From Arthrobacter sp. AZCC_0090 (GTDB taxonomy: Bacteria; Actinomycetota; Actinomycetes; Actinomycetales; Micrococcaceae), in the NCBI RefSeq assembly GCF_014207375.1, contig NZ_JACHEE010000004.1, positions 1 through 64,000 of the forward strand: DNA of 64,000 nt, read 5' to 3'. Shown piece by piece: positions 1-8,795 of this stretch; positions within the stretch are counted from its first letter, which is position 1, and every line of letters starts with the position of its first letter. The translations under genes and the position numbers were made by a program. The notes under the pieces are model-generated. The model was not told the origin of the DNA. It saw only the letters and a program-made list of their open reading frames with translations, and searched no databases.

Positions 1-91
1 ACGATGACGCAGTTGCCATTGGCTAGAAGTTAAACCACCTTCTCCTTCAGAGGACTTTCACCTCCAAGCAAATGCCCATGCTGGGCATACC
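1..91. other. non-coding edge with small hairpin
   Basis: No supportable gene is seen in the first 91 bases. A perfect 7-bp inverted repeat around a 3-base loop (72-88, ATGCCCA/TGGGCAT) lies just outside the csp terminator. It could be a second hairpin or the 3' end of something outside the window. Confidence 0.3.
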
Positions 92-130
92 AAAAAAGCA
101 GGGCCGGTCAATGGACCGGCCCTGCTTTTT
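92..130. terminator. bidirectional intrinsic terminator downstream of csp
   Basis: A perfect 12-bp stem (98-109 GCAGGGCCGGTC with 114-125) closes a 4-base loop. It is flanked by a run of A on the left (92-97) and a run of T on the right (126-130), so it can stop transcription from either side. It sits 13 bases past the csp stop codon on the minus strand. Confidence 0.9.
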
Positions 131-142
131 GAAATCCGAAGC

Positions 143-346
143 TTAGAGAGCCTGGATGTTTACTGCCTGGGGACCCTTGGGGCCCTGCTCGACGTCGAAG
201 GAAACCTTCTGGTTCTCTTCGAGGGAGCGGTAGCCGCCCGAGTTAATTGCAGAGTAGTGAGCGAAAACGTCCTGGCTGCCATCTTCCGGGGAGATGAAGC
301 CAAAGCCCTTTTCGGAGTTGAACCACTTGACGATACCTGTAGCCAT
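143..346 (-). CDS. cold-shock protein, CspA family
   Basis: This 67-residue protein is a single cold-shock (OB-fold) domain of the usual family length. Both RNA-binding motifs are visible: KGFGFI (RNP1, about residues 13-18) and VFAHYS (RNP2, about 27-32). The family binds single-stranded RNA and DNA in the cytoplasm and acts as an RNA chaperone. The ATG at 346 follows AAGGAA by 8 bases. A long untranslated leader of at least 100 bases is likely, with small hairpins such as CCCGAC/GTCGGG near 379-392. Such leaders are typical of cold-shock genes, where they carry post-transcriptional control. The gene ends in a strong terminator. Confidence 0.93.
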   Translation of the reverse strand: MATGIVKWFNSEKGFGFISPEDGSQDVFAHYSAINSGGYRSLEENQKVSFDVEQGPKGPQAVNIQAL

Positions 347-636
347 TTTTTCAGTTTCCTTACTGAAGGTGGAGGTTGTCCCGACTGTCGGGCCTCCGGT
401 GTGGGGTGTTCTCCACCGTTACTTCAGAAGGTCGCGGTTGATGAACCGCGGGAACTGCCTGAACTACCAAATGCCAAACACAACAACAGCTACAAGCATA
501 CAGGGGTTTGAGCAGATGGCTACTATTTGTCAAAATTCTTCGTCTGCTGCCCGCCTCCCACCGGGCGAGCGCTGACGTGGATCAATTGAGTGGCATGCCA
601 AAATTCGGGAGTGCTACGATTGCTACGGAGGCAATG

Positions 637-903
637 ATGACTACGATCCCGCACCGCGAACTACGCAACAACAGCAGCAAAATTCTCGAGCGCGTCAAAA
701 ACGGCGAAGTCATCGACGTGACCAACAACGGGGAAATTGCGGCCACACTCATACCGCCGTCGGCGTCACCCTTCGAACGGTTGCTGCAGTCGGGCGCCGT
801 CCGCCCCGCTACCGGGAGTCCTGTCGACTTCAGGCTTGTGCCCCGCATGAAGAGCGAGAAGAGCACGTCGGACATGCTGGCCGATCTGCGTGGTGATCGG
901 TGA
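637..903 (+). CDS. antitoxin, Phd/YefM family
   Basis: The 88-residue protein opens with TTIPHRELRNNSSKILERV and continues NGE..DVTNNGEIAATLIP. This is the Phd/YefM DNA-binding fold that represses its own promoter and whose C-terminus neutralises the partner toxin. Two adjacent ATGs exist at 634 and 637. GGAGG at 627-631 is only 2 bases from the first and 5 from the second, so 637 is preferred. The stop overlaps the toxin start (GTGA), so the pair is translationally coupled. The likely target is the PIN toxin that follows. Confidence 0.88.
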   Translation: MTTIPHRELRNNSSKILERVKNGEVIDVTNNGEIAATLIPPSASPFERLLQSGAVRPATGSPVDFRLVPRMKSEKSTSDMLADLRGDR

Positions 904-1295
904 TCACCTATGTGGACACCTCTGCCGTCCTCAAGCTTCTGGTCGAGGAATCGGAATCAGCTCGCCTCGCCGAGCATCTTTCTACTACTGCCGCAGCAAC
1001 AGGGCATCGCCTTGTCGCATCAATGCTGCTCTACACCGAACTCCATTGCGCGGCGCGTCGGCGAGGCTTGGACGCGGAAGCGGTGAATACCGTGCTCGGC
1101 GGCATCAATCTGGTCGATGTTACTCGCTCTGACCTGATGTACGCGGCCGCCCTTCCTGGCCGCTTGCGGAGTGCTGACGCGATCCATCTCGCAACAGCCA
1201 TCAGGCTCCAGGCGGATCTGATGATCGCTTACGACGTCGAACTCCTTGCCGCGGCTGTCGATGCCGGTGTCGCTGTCCTGTCGGCCGGAAAATAG
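900..1295 (+). CDS. vapC: PIN-domain ribonuclease toxin, VapC family
   Basis: This 131-residue protein begins ITYVDTSAVLKLL, where the Asp is the first metal ligand of PIN nucleases. It has the later acidic stretches SADAIHLATA and AYDVELL, which match the usual spacing of the other acidic ligands. VapC enzymes cleave tRNA or rRNA when released from the antitoxin. The GTG start at 900 overlaps the TGA of the upstream antitoxin by 4 bases, which fixes the start and implies coupled translation. The RNA target cannot be read from sequence. Confidence 0.9.
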   Translation: MITYVDTSAVLKLLVEESESARLAEHLSTTAAATGHRLVASMLLYTELHCAARRRGLDAEAVNTVLGGINLVDVTRSDLMYAAALPGRLRSADAIHLATAIRLQADLMIAYDVELLAAAVDAGVAVLSAGK

Positions 1296-1341
1296 CCCGC
1301 CTCCCCCTCCTTTGGCGCACCAACCGGCGTAGAGTTCCGCC

Positions 1342-2106
1342 ATGGAGCCGATTCGGGTGGTCCTTCTTCCAGGGAGCGTTCTTCCAGCCCAACCCGCTTA
1401 TGGCGCGCTGATCGAGGCGTTGGGGCCCGACGTCGACGCCGTCGCGAAGGACCTGGAGCTGTACGACGGCGATGATCCGCCGCCGGACTGGAGCCTTGAC
1501 ACCGAGATCGACGGCGTGCTCCGCGAGGCGGACGCGCGTGGGTGGGACACGTTCCATCTGCTCGGTTATTCGGGAGGCGGAGCCGCCTCTTTGGCGTTCA
1601 CCGCCAAGCACCCCGAGCGCCTGCTTAGCCTTACGCTTCTGGAGCCCGCCTGGGCCGGCAGTTGGGACTGGAGTCCGGCGCACGCCCAGCTCTGGAAGGA
1701 ATATGAAGCGCTGGAGGCGCTGCCACCTGCGCAGTTCATGGCCGCGTTCATGAAGCTGTCAGTGAAGCCCGACGTCGTCCTTCCGCCTCCGCCCGAAGGC
1801 GGACCGCCGCCGTGGATGGCCAAGCGGCCCGGCGGGATCAGGGCGTTCTTGCGGGACTTCAAGATTTACGATCTGGACCGGGCTCGGCTGGCCGCGTTTA
1901 ATCGGCCGGTGTTCTTCGTCCTCGGCGGCCTGAGCAATCCAGATGACTACGGCGAGGTTGCCGAGCGACTGTCCACGGTATTCCCGGACTTCCGACTTGA
2001 GGTGTTCCCGGACCGCCACCACTTCGACCCCCCGCACCGGATCGAGCCCGACCGGCTGGGCGCGTTGCTGCGCGAGCACTGGGAACACGCGGATCGCGTC
2101 GTTTGA
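1342..2106 (+). CDS. alpha/beta-fold hydrolase
   Basis: The 254-residue protein has an alpha/beta hydrolase core. The nucleophile elbow is GYSGGG (about residues 75-80), and a histidine-rich segment near residue 228 (RHHFDPPH) is a good candidate for the catalytic His. The family includes esterases, lipases and haloalkane-type hydrolases; the substrate cannot be inferred. No signal peptide is seen, so it is probably cytoplasmic. A proline-rich insertion (VLPPPPEGGPPPW, about 150-162) lies in the cap region. The gene stands alone between the toxin-antitoxin pair and the arsR-sulP pair. Confidence 0.75.
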   Translation: MEPIRVVLLPGSVLPAQPAYGALIEALGPDVDAVAKDLELYDGDDPPPDWSLDTEIDGVLREADARGWDTFHLLGYSGGGAASLAFTAKHPERLLSLTLLEPAWAGSWDWSPAHAQLWKEYEALEALPPAQFMAAFMKLSVKPDVVLPPPPEGGPPPWMAKRPGGIRAFLRDFKIYDLDRARLAAFNRPVFFVLGGLSNPDDYGEVAERLSTVFPDFRLEVFPDRHHFDPPHRIEPDRLGALLREHWEHADRVV

Positions 2107-2176
2107 CGTGGTCGGGCCGCGGCCAAGCAAGCTATCCCTGGGCTTGTTACACTGGATGATGAATCCATAAAACAGT

Positions 2177-2190
2177 CAAGCAATGGCTTG
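2177..2190. promoter_or_regulatory. possible ArsR operator
   Basis: The inverted repeat CAAGC-4-GCTTG lies 23 bases before the arsR start. A wider copy of the same half-sites (2124-2128 and 2142-2146) lies upstream. Placement before an ArsR-type gene suggests autoregulation, but the repeat is short and could be chance. Confidence 0.3.
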
Positions 2191-2213
2191 TTGTGTTGGG
2201 CAGGGAGGCAGGC

Positions 2214-2591
2214 ATGGAAGAGTTCTCGGATTTCCGGGCACCGCTGTACGAGGTGAAGGCCAATCTGTTCAAAGGACTGGCCCACCCGGTGCGGATCCGG
2301 GTACTGGAGCTGCTGTCGGCGGCGCCCGAAGTGTCGGTGACGGAGCTTCTGGCCGCGACGGGGCTGGAGGCCTCGCATCTGTCCCAGCACTTGGCGGTGC
2401 TGCGCCGGTATCACCTTGTCAAGGGAGAGCGGCGGGCGCTCCAGATGTTCTACACGCTGGCGTACCCGCAGGTTGCGGAGCTCCTTTCCGTGGCGAGACT
2501 GCTGCTCAAAGAGATACTGCATACCACCAGGGAACAGCTTGAGTCCTCAGAGACGGCCCTTCCAGCAGCAACAACGGCAAGCACACGGTGA
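2214..2591 (+). CDS. ArsR-family winged-helix regulator
   Basis: The 125-residue protein carries the ArsR signature: LAHPVRIRVLELL followed by the recognition region LEASHLSQHLAVLRRYHLV. Members bind operator DNA as dimers and usually release it when an effector or oxidant binds. No CxC metal-binding motif is seen in the DNA-binding helix, so a classical arsenic or cadmium sensor is unlikely. The ATG at 2214 has GGGAGG 5 bases upstream and is preferred over an upstream GTG at 2193. Its stop overlaps the GTG of the SulP gene, so it most likely controls that transporter. Confidence 0.85.
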   Translation: MEEFSDFRAPLYEVKANLFKGLAHPVRIRVLELLSAAPEVSVTELLAATGLEASHLSQHLAVLRRYHLVKGERRALQMFYTLAYPQVAELLSVARLLLKEILHTTREQLESSETALPAATTASTR

Positions 2592-4294
2592 AAATCCTGG
2601 TCGCGGCCCGGGCATTCTTGCCAGGTCGGCAGGACTACGTGCTTTTGCCGCGTACCTGGAAAGGGGATCTAGTTGCCGGTGTCACCGTCGGCATCGTCGC
2701 GCTGCCGTTGGCTCTGGCGTTCGGGGTCAGCTCGGGCGCCGGTGCGGCAAGCGGGCTGATCACCGCCGTTATCGCCGGCGTCATCGCGGCCGTATTCGGC
2801 GGCTCCAACATCCAGGTTTCGGGACCCACGGGAGCCATGGTGGTGGTTCTGGGGCCGGTGATCGCCGCCCACGGGCTCGGTGCGCTGGCCGCGGTCTCGG
2901 TCCTTGCCGGGGTGATCGTGGTTGCCGCGGGGCTGCTCAAACTCGGGCGGGTGGTGACGTTCCTGCCGTGGCCGGTAATTGAGGGCTTCACCGTCGGAAT
3001 CGCGGTGATCATCTTCCTGCAACAGGTTCCTGCCGCGTTCGGCGTCAAGCCGGGACCAAGCAGTAATGCTGTCGTCTCAGCCGTGCAGGCCCTCGGAACC
3101 GCGTCCCTGACCTCGATTCTTGCCCCGTTTGCCGTGGTGGGATTGGTGGCGGTGATCATGATTGCTGCGCCGCGGATCCACCCCCGGCTCCCGGGCTCGC
3201 TCATCGCGATCATCATCGCCAGTGTGGCCGCGCAGCTGCTGGATCTACCTGTCGCCAGGATCGGGGCCCTGCCCGATTCCCTGCCTGCCCCGCTGATGCC
3301 TGCCCTGGACCTGCCGACGATCACGGCGCTGGCCGGGTCTGCGGGCACGATCGCGGCCCTTGCAGCGATCGAGTCGCTGCTCTCGGCACGCGTCGCGGCG
3401 TCGATCTCCGATACCGGCCCCTATGACGCGGATCGTGAACTCCTGGGCCAGGGCTTGGCATCCGTTGCTTCCGGATTCTTCGGCGGCATGCCAGCCACAG
3501 GGGCCATCGCCCGCACCGCAGTGAATATCCGCTCGGGGGGCAGGACCCGTTTAGCCGCCATCACCCATGCACTGGTCCTCCTGGCCGTGGTGTACCTGGC
3601 CACGGGCCCGGTTTCCCGCATCCCGCTTGCCGCCCTGGCCGGTGTGCTGATGGTCACCGCGACACGCATGGTTTCCATCAGGACTCTGCGCAGCGTAATC
3701 GGTTCAACCCGGGCGGACACGGTCGTCTTCTTCGTTACCGCTCTCATCACTGTGTCCTTCGACCTGATCGAAGCCGTGGAAATCGGGATTGCCGTCGCCG
3801 CGTTCTTCGCCCTGCGCGCCTTGGTCCGGTCCAGCGGCGTTCACCGGGAAGAAATTCCCGGCCCGGTCCACGAAGGAGATGAGCACATCGCCGTCTTCCG
3901 GCTGGACGGGGCACTGTTCTTCGCCGCGGCCGAGCGCGTCCTGGAGCGGGTCAGCGCCATCCGGAACGTCGACGTCGTGATCATCCGCATGTCACAGCTG
4001 CAGATCCTGGACGCAACCGGAGCCAGAACCATCACAGACATCATCCAGGCCCTGGAACGCCGAGGAATCACCGTACTGATCAAAGGAATCCAGGACCGCC
4101 ACCTTCGACTCGTCACCCAAGTGGGGGTCCTGGACTCCCTTCGCCACCACAAGCACCTCTTCACCGAACTTGACCCCGCCGTGGAACACGCCCGCAGCCA
4201 CGTGGCCCGCGCAGCCACCGCGCGGGCTGGAAGAGGTCCCGAGCTAAACCGGGCCCCACGTCCGGCCATCGGTTACGACACCACCGAGGAATGA
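2588..4294 (+). CDS. SulP-family anion transporter with STAS domain
   Basis: At 568 residues this is a full-length SulP (SLC26-like) permease. The N-terminal part is a many-helix membrane domain with the conserved loop VSGPTGA near residue 80. The C-terminal 130 residues form a STAS domain (HIAVFRLDGALFFAAAERV, then IRMSQLQILDATGA). Family members carry sulfate, bicarbonate or other oxyanions, by proton symport or exchange. The GTG start overlaps the arsR stop by 4 bases and no separate ribosome site is seen, so expression is coupled to the regulator. The transported ion is not determinable. Confidence 0.9.
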   Translation: MKILVAARAFLPGRQDYVLLPRTWKGDLVAGVTVGIVALPLALAFGVSSGAGAASGLITAVIAGVIAAVFGGSNIQVSGPTGAMVVVLGPVIAAHGLGALAAVSVLAGVIVVAAGLLKLGRVVTFLPWPVIEGFTVGIAVIIFLQQVPAAFGVKPGPSSNAVVSAVQALGTASLTSILAPFAVVGLVAVIMIAAPRIHPRLPGSLIAIIIASVAAQLLDLPVARIGALPDSLPAPLMPALDLPTITALAGSAGTIAALAAIESLLSARVAASISDTGPYDADRELLGQGLASVASGFFGGMPATGAIARTAVNIRSGGRTRLAAITHALVLLAVVYLATGPVSRIPLAALAGVLMVTATRMVSIRTLRSVIGSTRADTVVFFVTALITVSFDLIEAVEIGIAVAAFFALRALVRSSGVHREEIPGPVHEGDEHIAVFRLDGALFFAAAERVLERVSAIRNVDVVIIRMSQLQILDATGARTITDIIQALERRGITVLIKGIQDRHLRLVTQVGVLDSLRHHKHLFTELDPAVEHARSHVARAATARAGRGPELNRAPRPAIGYDTTEE

Positions 4295-4360
4295 ATCTGA
4301 TGGAACCTCTGAGAACCACCCGCGTCCCGTTGACCGATCCCCGCGCTTGAAAGAAAACAA

Positions 4361-4819
4361 ATGCCTTCCTTGAATGAAACCTTCGCCCGGATCCGGGCCG
4401 CCCACCTGCTCGTGCGCTCCATCGAGGAATGGGACACCCTCTCTGATGAGTTGCTCCGCGCTTACGACCTCAAAGACAATGAGAAATTCGAAATGCTCCG
4501 CGAATCTTTCGTTGCCGCCTGGAAGTCGGTCACTCGCAACCTCCTCACCGACACGATGAACGCCATCGGCATTACAGTCTCCCCCGCGAACCATCCGTGG
4601 GGCGTCGCCACCTTGGAACTAGACGGGCGCAGCTGCGAGCCGCTCTTGTGCTCCCCCGAAGAACTGGCTGCTCCCTCCGAGGCAGGCGACCTTTACGGCT
4701 GGCCGCGCTTACGGAGCTTCGAGGCGGTCATGGCCGGCTACGACCGGTGCCTGATTTCACTGCTCTGGCAGTCCGAGCCTGACTTCAATTCGGCGTATGA
4801 AACCAACAAGTGGTCCTAG
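4361..4819 (+). CDS. hypothetical protein
   Basis: I do not recognise this 152-residue protein. It is soluble, acidic and mostly helical in the first half (repeated ARI, SIEEW, ELLRAYDL segments), with a tryptophan-rich second half (NHPWG, YGWPRL, LLWQSEP). It has no signal peptide or membrane segment. It lies 66 bases after sulP on the same strand and could share its transcript. A purine-rich stretch (AAAGAAAAC, 4348-4356) precedes the ATG. The coding bias matches the neighbours, so it is probably a real gene. Confidence 0.6.
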   Translation: MPSLNETFARIRAAHLLVRSIEEWDTLSDELLRAYDLKDNEKFEMLRESFVAAWKSVTRNLLTDTMNAIGITVSPANHPWGVATLELDGRSCEPLLCSPEELAAPSEAGDLYGWPRLRSFEAVMAGYDRCLISLLWQSEPDFNSAYETNKWS

Positions 4820-5104
4820 CTGGGACTTTGATGCGTTGCGCCGATCGGCAGGTGCCGAATGGACATGACTCGATCCTGCCCCGGTGGACATGCTTGCCAG
4901 CAAAAAGGCCGAACTTTGCGTCATGCGGGTGAGTGGTAAATGTAAGCAAACTGAGTGCTCATCCGGCTAGTTTTAGGTGGCAAATGGCCGTTGCCGTGCA
5001 CGCCTGCGGACTCTCACGAAAGATCAAGCTCCCGCATATAGACTCGTCGCAACGGTGCCCTGCCATGTGGCGGGCTCGGCCACCCTGAGGGGGATGCGGT
5101 CTCG
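4820..5104. other. intergenic, no gene seen
   Basis: No open frame of coding character is seen between the hypothetical gene and the ABC exporter. The stretch is locally less GC-rich (4900-4985) and may contain a promoter for the exporter, but no convincing -35/-10 pair was found. Confidence 0.4.
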
Positions 5105-5893
5105 ATGAGTGAAGTGAATATGCCGGCACAACCGCCGGTCTTGGACATCAGCGGCTTGCGCGTCGCCTATGGCGAGCGGACCGTCGTCGACGGCGTGAGT
5201 TTTCAGATTCACCGCGGTGAGATCTTCGGCCTGCTTGGCCCCAACGGTGCAGGGAAAACGAGCACACTCAGTGCCATCGAGGGGCTGGTTAGCCCGAAGT
5301 CCGGGCAGCTGCTGGTGGACGGACTCGATGTTCGACAAGAGCCTTTGGAAGCGAAAGCGCGTCTCGGAGTCCAATTGCAGTCTTCCAGCTTCCAGGCCGA
5401 GCTCACTATTCAGCAGATCGCAAGACTCTATGGCGGCCTCTATGGGGTGAAGCTCTCGCGGGAGCAGATCCGCGAGAGCATGCGGACAATCGGGCTTGAG
5501 CAAGAACTGGGCAAGAGGTTCAAACAGTTGTCGGGCGGCCAGCAGCAACGGCTCGCGTTGTTCATCGCCACCATTCACAACCCCCTTCTTTTGCTCCTGG
5601 ACGAGCCGACGGCGGGGCTGGACCCGCAGTCGCGCCGCGGACTGTGGCGTCGCATCGAAGAGCTTCGCGGTGAGGGCAACAGCATCCTCCTTACAACCCA
5701 CTCAATGGAGGAAGCGCAGGCCGTGTGTGACCGGGTGGCGATCATCGACCACGGGGTGCTCCTCACGATCGGAAGACCATCGGAGCTGATCGACAAACAC
5801 CGCGACGATCCACGCGTGCTTTCAGTCGCTCACGGTGCGCCCACCCTGGAAGACGTCTTCATAGGACTGACAGGAAGTGAGATCCGTGACTAA
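5105..5893 (+). CDS. ABC exporter ATP-binding protein
   Basis: This 262-residue ATPase has all nucleotide-binding motifs in order: Walker A GPNGAGKTS, signature LSGGQQQRL, Walker B LLLLDEPTAGLD and the switch histidine in TTHSMEEA. Its C-terminal tail (LEDVFIGLTG) is typical of ABC-2 type drug and lipid exporters of the DrrA/CcmA group. It will energise the membrane protein encoded next. The genes overlap by 8 bases, so they form one unit. The ATG at 5105 is used; a nearby in-frame ATG at 5120 cannot be excluded. The substrate is unknown. Confidence 0.92.
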   Translation: MSEVNMPAQPPVLDISGLRVAYGERTVVDGVSFQIHRGEIFGLLGPNGAGKTSTLSAIEGLVSPKSGQLLVDGLDVRQEPLEAKARLGVQLQSSSFQAELTIQQIARLYGGLYGVKLSREQIRESMRTIGLEQELGKRFKQLSGGQQQRLALFIATIHNPLLLLLDEPTAGLDPQSRRGLWRRIEELRGEGNSILLTTHSMEEAQAVCDRVAIIDHGVLLTIGRPSELIDKHRDDPRVLSVAHGAPTLEDVFIGLTGSEIRD

Positions 5894-6659
5894 CACCGGC
5901 GTCAACACTGCCCGCCCACCGCGCGGCCTTGCCATGAGCTCGCTGCTTCGCGCGGACTCCATCGTCATGCTGAACAGCAAGACCTCGCTCGTCTTGAGCG
6001 CCCTCCTGCCGATCGTCATCCTCGTGGTCACAAGCTTCGGCAAGGGACAATCACGGCTCGGTGGATCGAGCCTCCTCGTCAGCTTGGCCTTGACACTGGG
6101 CCTTCTCACCTCGTGCCTCCTCGGATACACCTTGGCCCTCGCCCACGACCGTGAGATCGGTGTGCTGCAAAGGCTCCGGGTCACGCCAGCTCCCAACTGG
6201 ATGATCATAACCAGCCGCCTCGTCGTGCAGGTGGCCACCAACCTGCTCGCTTCCATCATTGTGGTCATCGTCGGCGCTATCGTTCACGGGCTGGCGCTCA
6301 ACGTCGGCCAGTACCTTTTGGTGATCGCCATCGCGGTCATCGGAGCAGCCATGTTCCTGGCCATCGGGCAAGCCTTGGTCGGCTTGGTTCAGTCCACCAA
6401 CGCCATCAGTGCGATCGGCCGGCTGCTCATGATCTTCCTGCTGCTCCTCGGCCTCCTCGGAGGCAGCGGCATCCTCGGCGACACGATGAAAACCATCGCC
6501 GACTGGTCCCCCGTCGGGGCCCTCCTCACACTCTTCTCCGACCTTCTGAACCAGTCTGCCTGGAGCGGTCAGGACACCAGCTCACTTCTGGCGTGCGTCG
6601 GATACATCGTCGTGTTCACCTCCATCGGAATCCGCTGGTTCCGATGGAACTCGCGTTAA
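5886..6659 (+). CDS. ABC-2 type exporter permease
   Basis: The 257-residue protein has about six hydrophobic segments and the usual ABC-2 permease layout: a cytoplasmic N-terminus, then SLALTLGLLTSCLLGYTLAL and DREIGVLQRLRVTPAP, the conserved coupling-helix region. The start at GTG 5886 is chosen because AGGAAG lies 8 bases upstream; GTG 5877 is an alternative. It pairs with the ATPase just upstream to form a half-size exporter. Likely cargo for this family is a drug, lipid or polyketide, but nothing here identifies it. Confidence 0.88.
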   Translation: MTNTGVNTARPPRGLAMSSLLRADSIVMLNSKTSLVLSALLPIVILVVTSFGKGQSRLGGSSLLVSLALTLGLLTSCLLGYTLALAHDREIGVLQRLRVTPAPNWMIITSRLVVQVATNLLASIIVVIVGAIVHGLALNVGQYLLVIAIAVIGAAMFLAIGQALVGLVQSTNAISAIGRLLMIFLLLLGLLGGSGILGDTMKTIADWSPVGALLTLFSDLLNQSAWSGQDTSSLLACVGYIVVFTSIGIRWFRWNSR

Positions 6660-6938
6660 CGCCCGACGGCGGTTCTGCCCGGCCAGGGGTCCGCGGCACC
6701 GCTTCGGCACCTAGCCGCAGGAACGGAGCGCACTCACCGAGGCCGCGAGCGCTACCCAATTTCTCCCCCGCACCACCTACTCGCTCTTCCGGCAGCGGAG
6801 CACTGGAAAACAGTACGTAGACTCCTAAGCTGCCCGCACTCGACTGGCTGCGGCACCCTGTCCTAGGCACCGCACGGGAGCTATGCTCTGACCATTGGGG
6901 GGCGCAGGTGCTCCTGCACACCAGAAGGAGCGCTTCGG

Positions 6939-8060
6939 ATGAGTGACTACCAGCGGCCCGACTACCAGCCCGACCAACGCCCGTGGCCGCCCCAGCCAAC
7001 CGCGCACTACGAGACACAGCCAAGCCCCTGGCCCGATCTGCGGCCGGCCTATCCCCCACCGACTCGGCGCACCGAACCGCTGGCCATCGCCTCCCTCGTG
7101 TGCTCTTTCGTGATCAGCCTGCTAGGCATTGTCTTCGGGCACATCGCCCTCGCGCGAATCAGGCGGAGTGGCGACGGCGGCCGAGGCCTCGCCGTCGCCG
7201 GGTTGGTGGTCGGATACGCAGGCCTTGCGGGCGGTGTACTCGCGGCCGTACTCGCACTGACGCTCTTGTCCTCGGGAATGATCACCATGACCGCCCGGCA
7301 GTGGATCGGAAGCGGCCCGATCGAAATCAGTCCGTCGCCTACTCCACTCTTTCGGCTCCCCGACCGGGGACCGAGCCCGGCGAACATGAACGCAAACGGC
7401 GGGATCACCCTCACCGCAGGCCGACAGGTAGTGCCCGTTCCGGCGTCGAACGTCGACGCCACCACCCTCCCGTCGCCGGACCCCGCCGCCCCGACGTTCG
7501 GCAACCCGCATGCGCCAGGAATCGAGCCCGCGGCAAAGGGGCAGCCTGCCAAGGTGGTGGTGTACATGGACTTCATGTGCCCGGCCTGCGGCGCCTTCCA
7601 CAGCTCCTACGTGCCCACTCTTGACCGGTTGCGCAATGAGGGGAAGATCACCGTCGAATACCGCCCCATCACCATCCTCGACAGCGAGTCGACCACCAGG
7701 TACTCTTCACGCGCGGCTGCCGCGGCCGCATGCGTCGCCGATGCGCACCCGGACAGGTATGCGGACTTCCTTTCCCAGTTGTGTGCCCACCAACCAGCCC
7801 AAGGATCGGCGGGCCTGAGCGACCAGGAGCTGAAGTCCCTTGTGGCGGCGGCCGGCGCCGATGCGTCGACGTGCATCGACAGCGGGAGGTTCCTTGCGTG
7901 GGCACGGTACTCCAACAGGCTCGCCTTGGATAGCGGGATCAATGGCGTCCCGTCCGCGTTCGTCGACGGCAAGCAGTGGGGCGGCGGCACCTCCACGGGT
8001 TTGGATTTCATCCGGTTCCTCCAGGCCGGCCTCAGCGCCCGCGAAGGCTCCGGAACATAG
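6939..8060 (+). CDS. membrane-anchored DsbA/thioredoxin-like protein with DUF4190 domain
   Basis: The 373-residue protein starts with a proline- and tyrosine-rich cytoplasmic tail (1-45), then two membrane segments (about 47-70 and 86-112) of DUF4190 type. An extracytoplasmic linker follows, then a thioredoxin-fold domain from about residue 200. The domain has a redox motif CPAC (Cys214, Cys217) and the cis-proline loop GVPSAF. It is therefore likely to form or isomerise disulfides in exported proteins. AGAAGGAG lies 9 bases before the ATG. A possible -10 (TATGCT) lies near 6882. The fusion of DUF4190 to a DsbA-like domain is a common actinobacterial design. Confidence 0.85.
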   Translation: MSDYQRPDYQPDQRPWPPQPTAHYETQPSPWPDLRPAYPPPTRRTEPLAIASLVCSFVISLLGIVFGHIALARIRRSGDGGRGLAVAGLVVGYAGLAGGVLAAVLALTLLSSGMITMTARQWIGSGPIEISPSPTPLFRLPDRGPSPANMNANGGITLTAGRQVVPVPASNVDATTLPSPDPAAPTFGNPHAPGIEPAAKGQPAKVVVYMDFMCPACGAFHSSYVPTLDRLRNEGKITVEYRPITILDSESTTRYSSRAAAAAACVADAHPDRYADFLSQLCAHQPAQGSAGLSDQELKSLVAAAGADASTCIDSGRFLAWARYSNRLALDSGINGVPSAFVDGKQWGGGTSTGLDFIRFLQAGLSAREGSGT

Positions 8061-8087
8061 CGGGCGCGCGCTGACCTCCCGCCCAGA

Positions 8088-8699
8088 TCAGGCCAATGCG
8101 GCCTCCCACGCGAACCCATCCGGATCGGTGAACGGACCGGCGTCGCTGCCGATCGCGAGTCGGTGCGATCCGGTGCCGTCGGGAGAGACTCCGGCGTCCT
8201 TGGCTAGGGCGCGTCGTGCGTAGAGGCCCAGCTTGACGGGACTCGACGGCATGGCGAACTCGACGTACTTACCGAAGCTCTTCCGTACGGCGAGGCCGCG
8301 GTCAACGTAGAAGCGTTTGCTCGCAGCGACATCCGCGGCCGCCATCAGGAGCACGATCTTGTCGACCTCCCGGGTAGCTGAACCGGTGTCCTTCTTCGCC
8401 GACGTCGCGACCTTCCAGATCGCGCCATCCGGAGCCTGCACGACGCCGCCGTAGCCCCACAACGACTTTTCGACCGGCTTCAGCGTCGTCGCGCCGGCTT
8501 CCACAGCGGAGTCGATCAGGCTGCTGACGGTGGACGGCTGCGCTACTACGAGCGAGAGTGTGAACCCACGGAACCCGGTAGTAGGCGCATCCGAGGCCCG
8601 CACGCGCACCCGCGGGCCCAATCCGAAGGCGGCGTCGTAGAAGGCGGTGGCGGCCGCGGGGTCAGGAACTTCGAGGGTGACTGATTCGATGGAGGTCAT
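8088..8699 (-). CDS. VOC-superfamily protein (glyoxalase/bleomycin-resistance fold)
   Basis: This 203-residue protein contains two halves of the vicinal-oxygen-chelate fold. The first begins IESVTLEVPDPAAATAFYDAAF. The second begins near residue 110 with DKIVLLMAAADVAASKRFYVDRG. VOC proteins are metal-dependent lyases, dioxygenases or drug-binding proteins; this one cannot be assigned further. GAAGGA precedes the ATG by 7 bases. It is convergent with the DsbA-like gene, and only 27 bases separate the stops. Confidence 0.8.
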   Translation of the reverse strand: MTSIESVTLEVPDPAAATAFYDAAFGLGPRVRVRASDAPTTGFRGFTLSLVVAQPSTVSSLIDSAVEAGATTLKPVEKSLWGYGGVVQAPDGAIWKVATSAKKDTGSATREVDKIVLLMAAADVAASKRFYVDRGLAVRKSFGKYVEFAMPSSPVKLGLYARRALAKDAGVSPDGTGSHRLAIGSDAGPFTDPDGFAWEAALA

Positions 8700-8795
8700 G
8701 GCAGGTCCTTCAGTGAGTTGGGTAGCTTCGTGCTTTTGACTTTATTCCGCGGCCTCCGGGATCGCTTCTCCGATCCTGACCGATGTGTTCCGTAC

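Noticed and set aside
4820..5104. Possible insertion-element scar with repeated GGACATG
   Set aside because: The repeats are too short and no element ends or transposase remnants could be defined.
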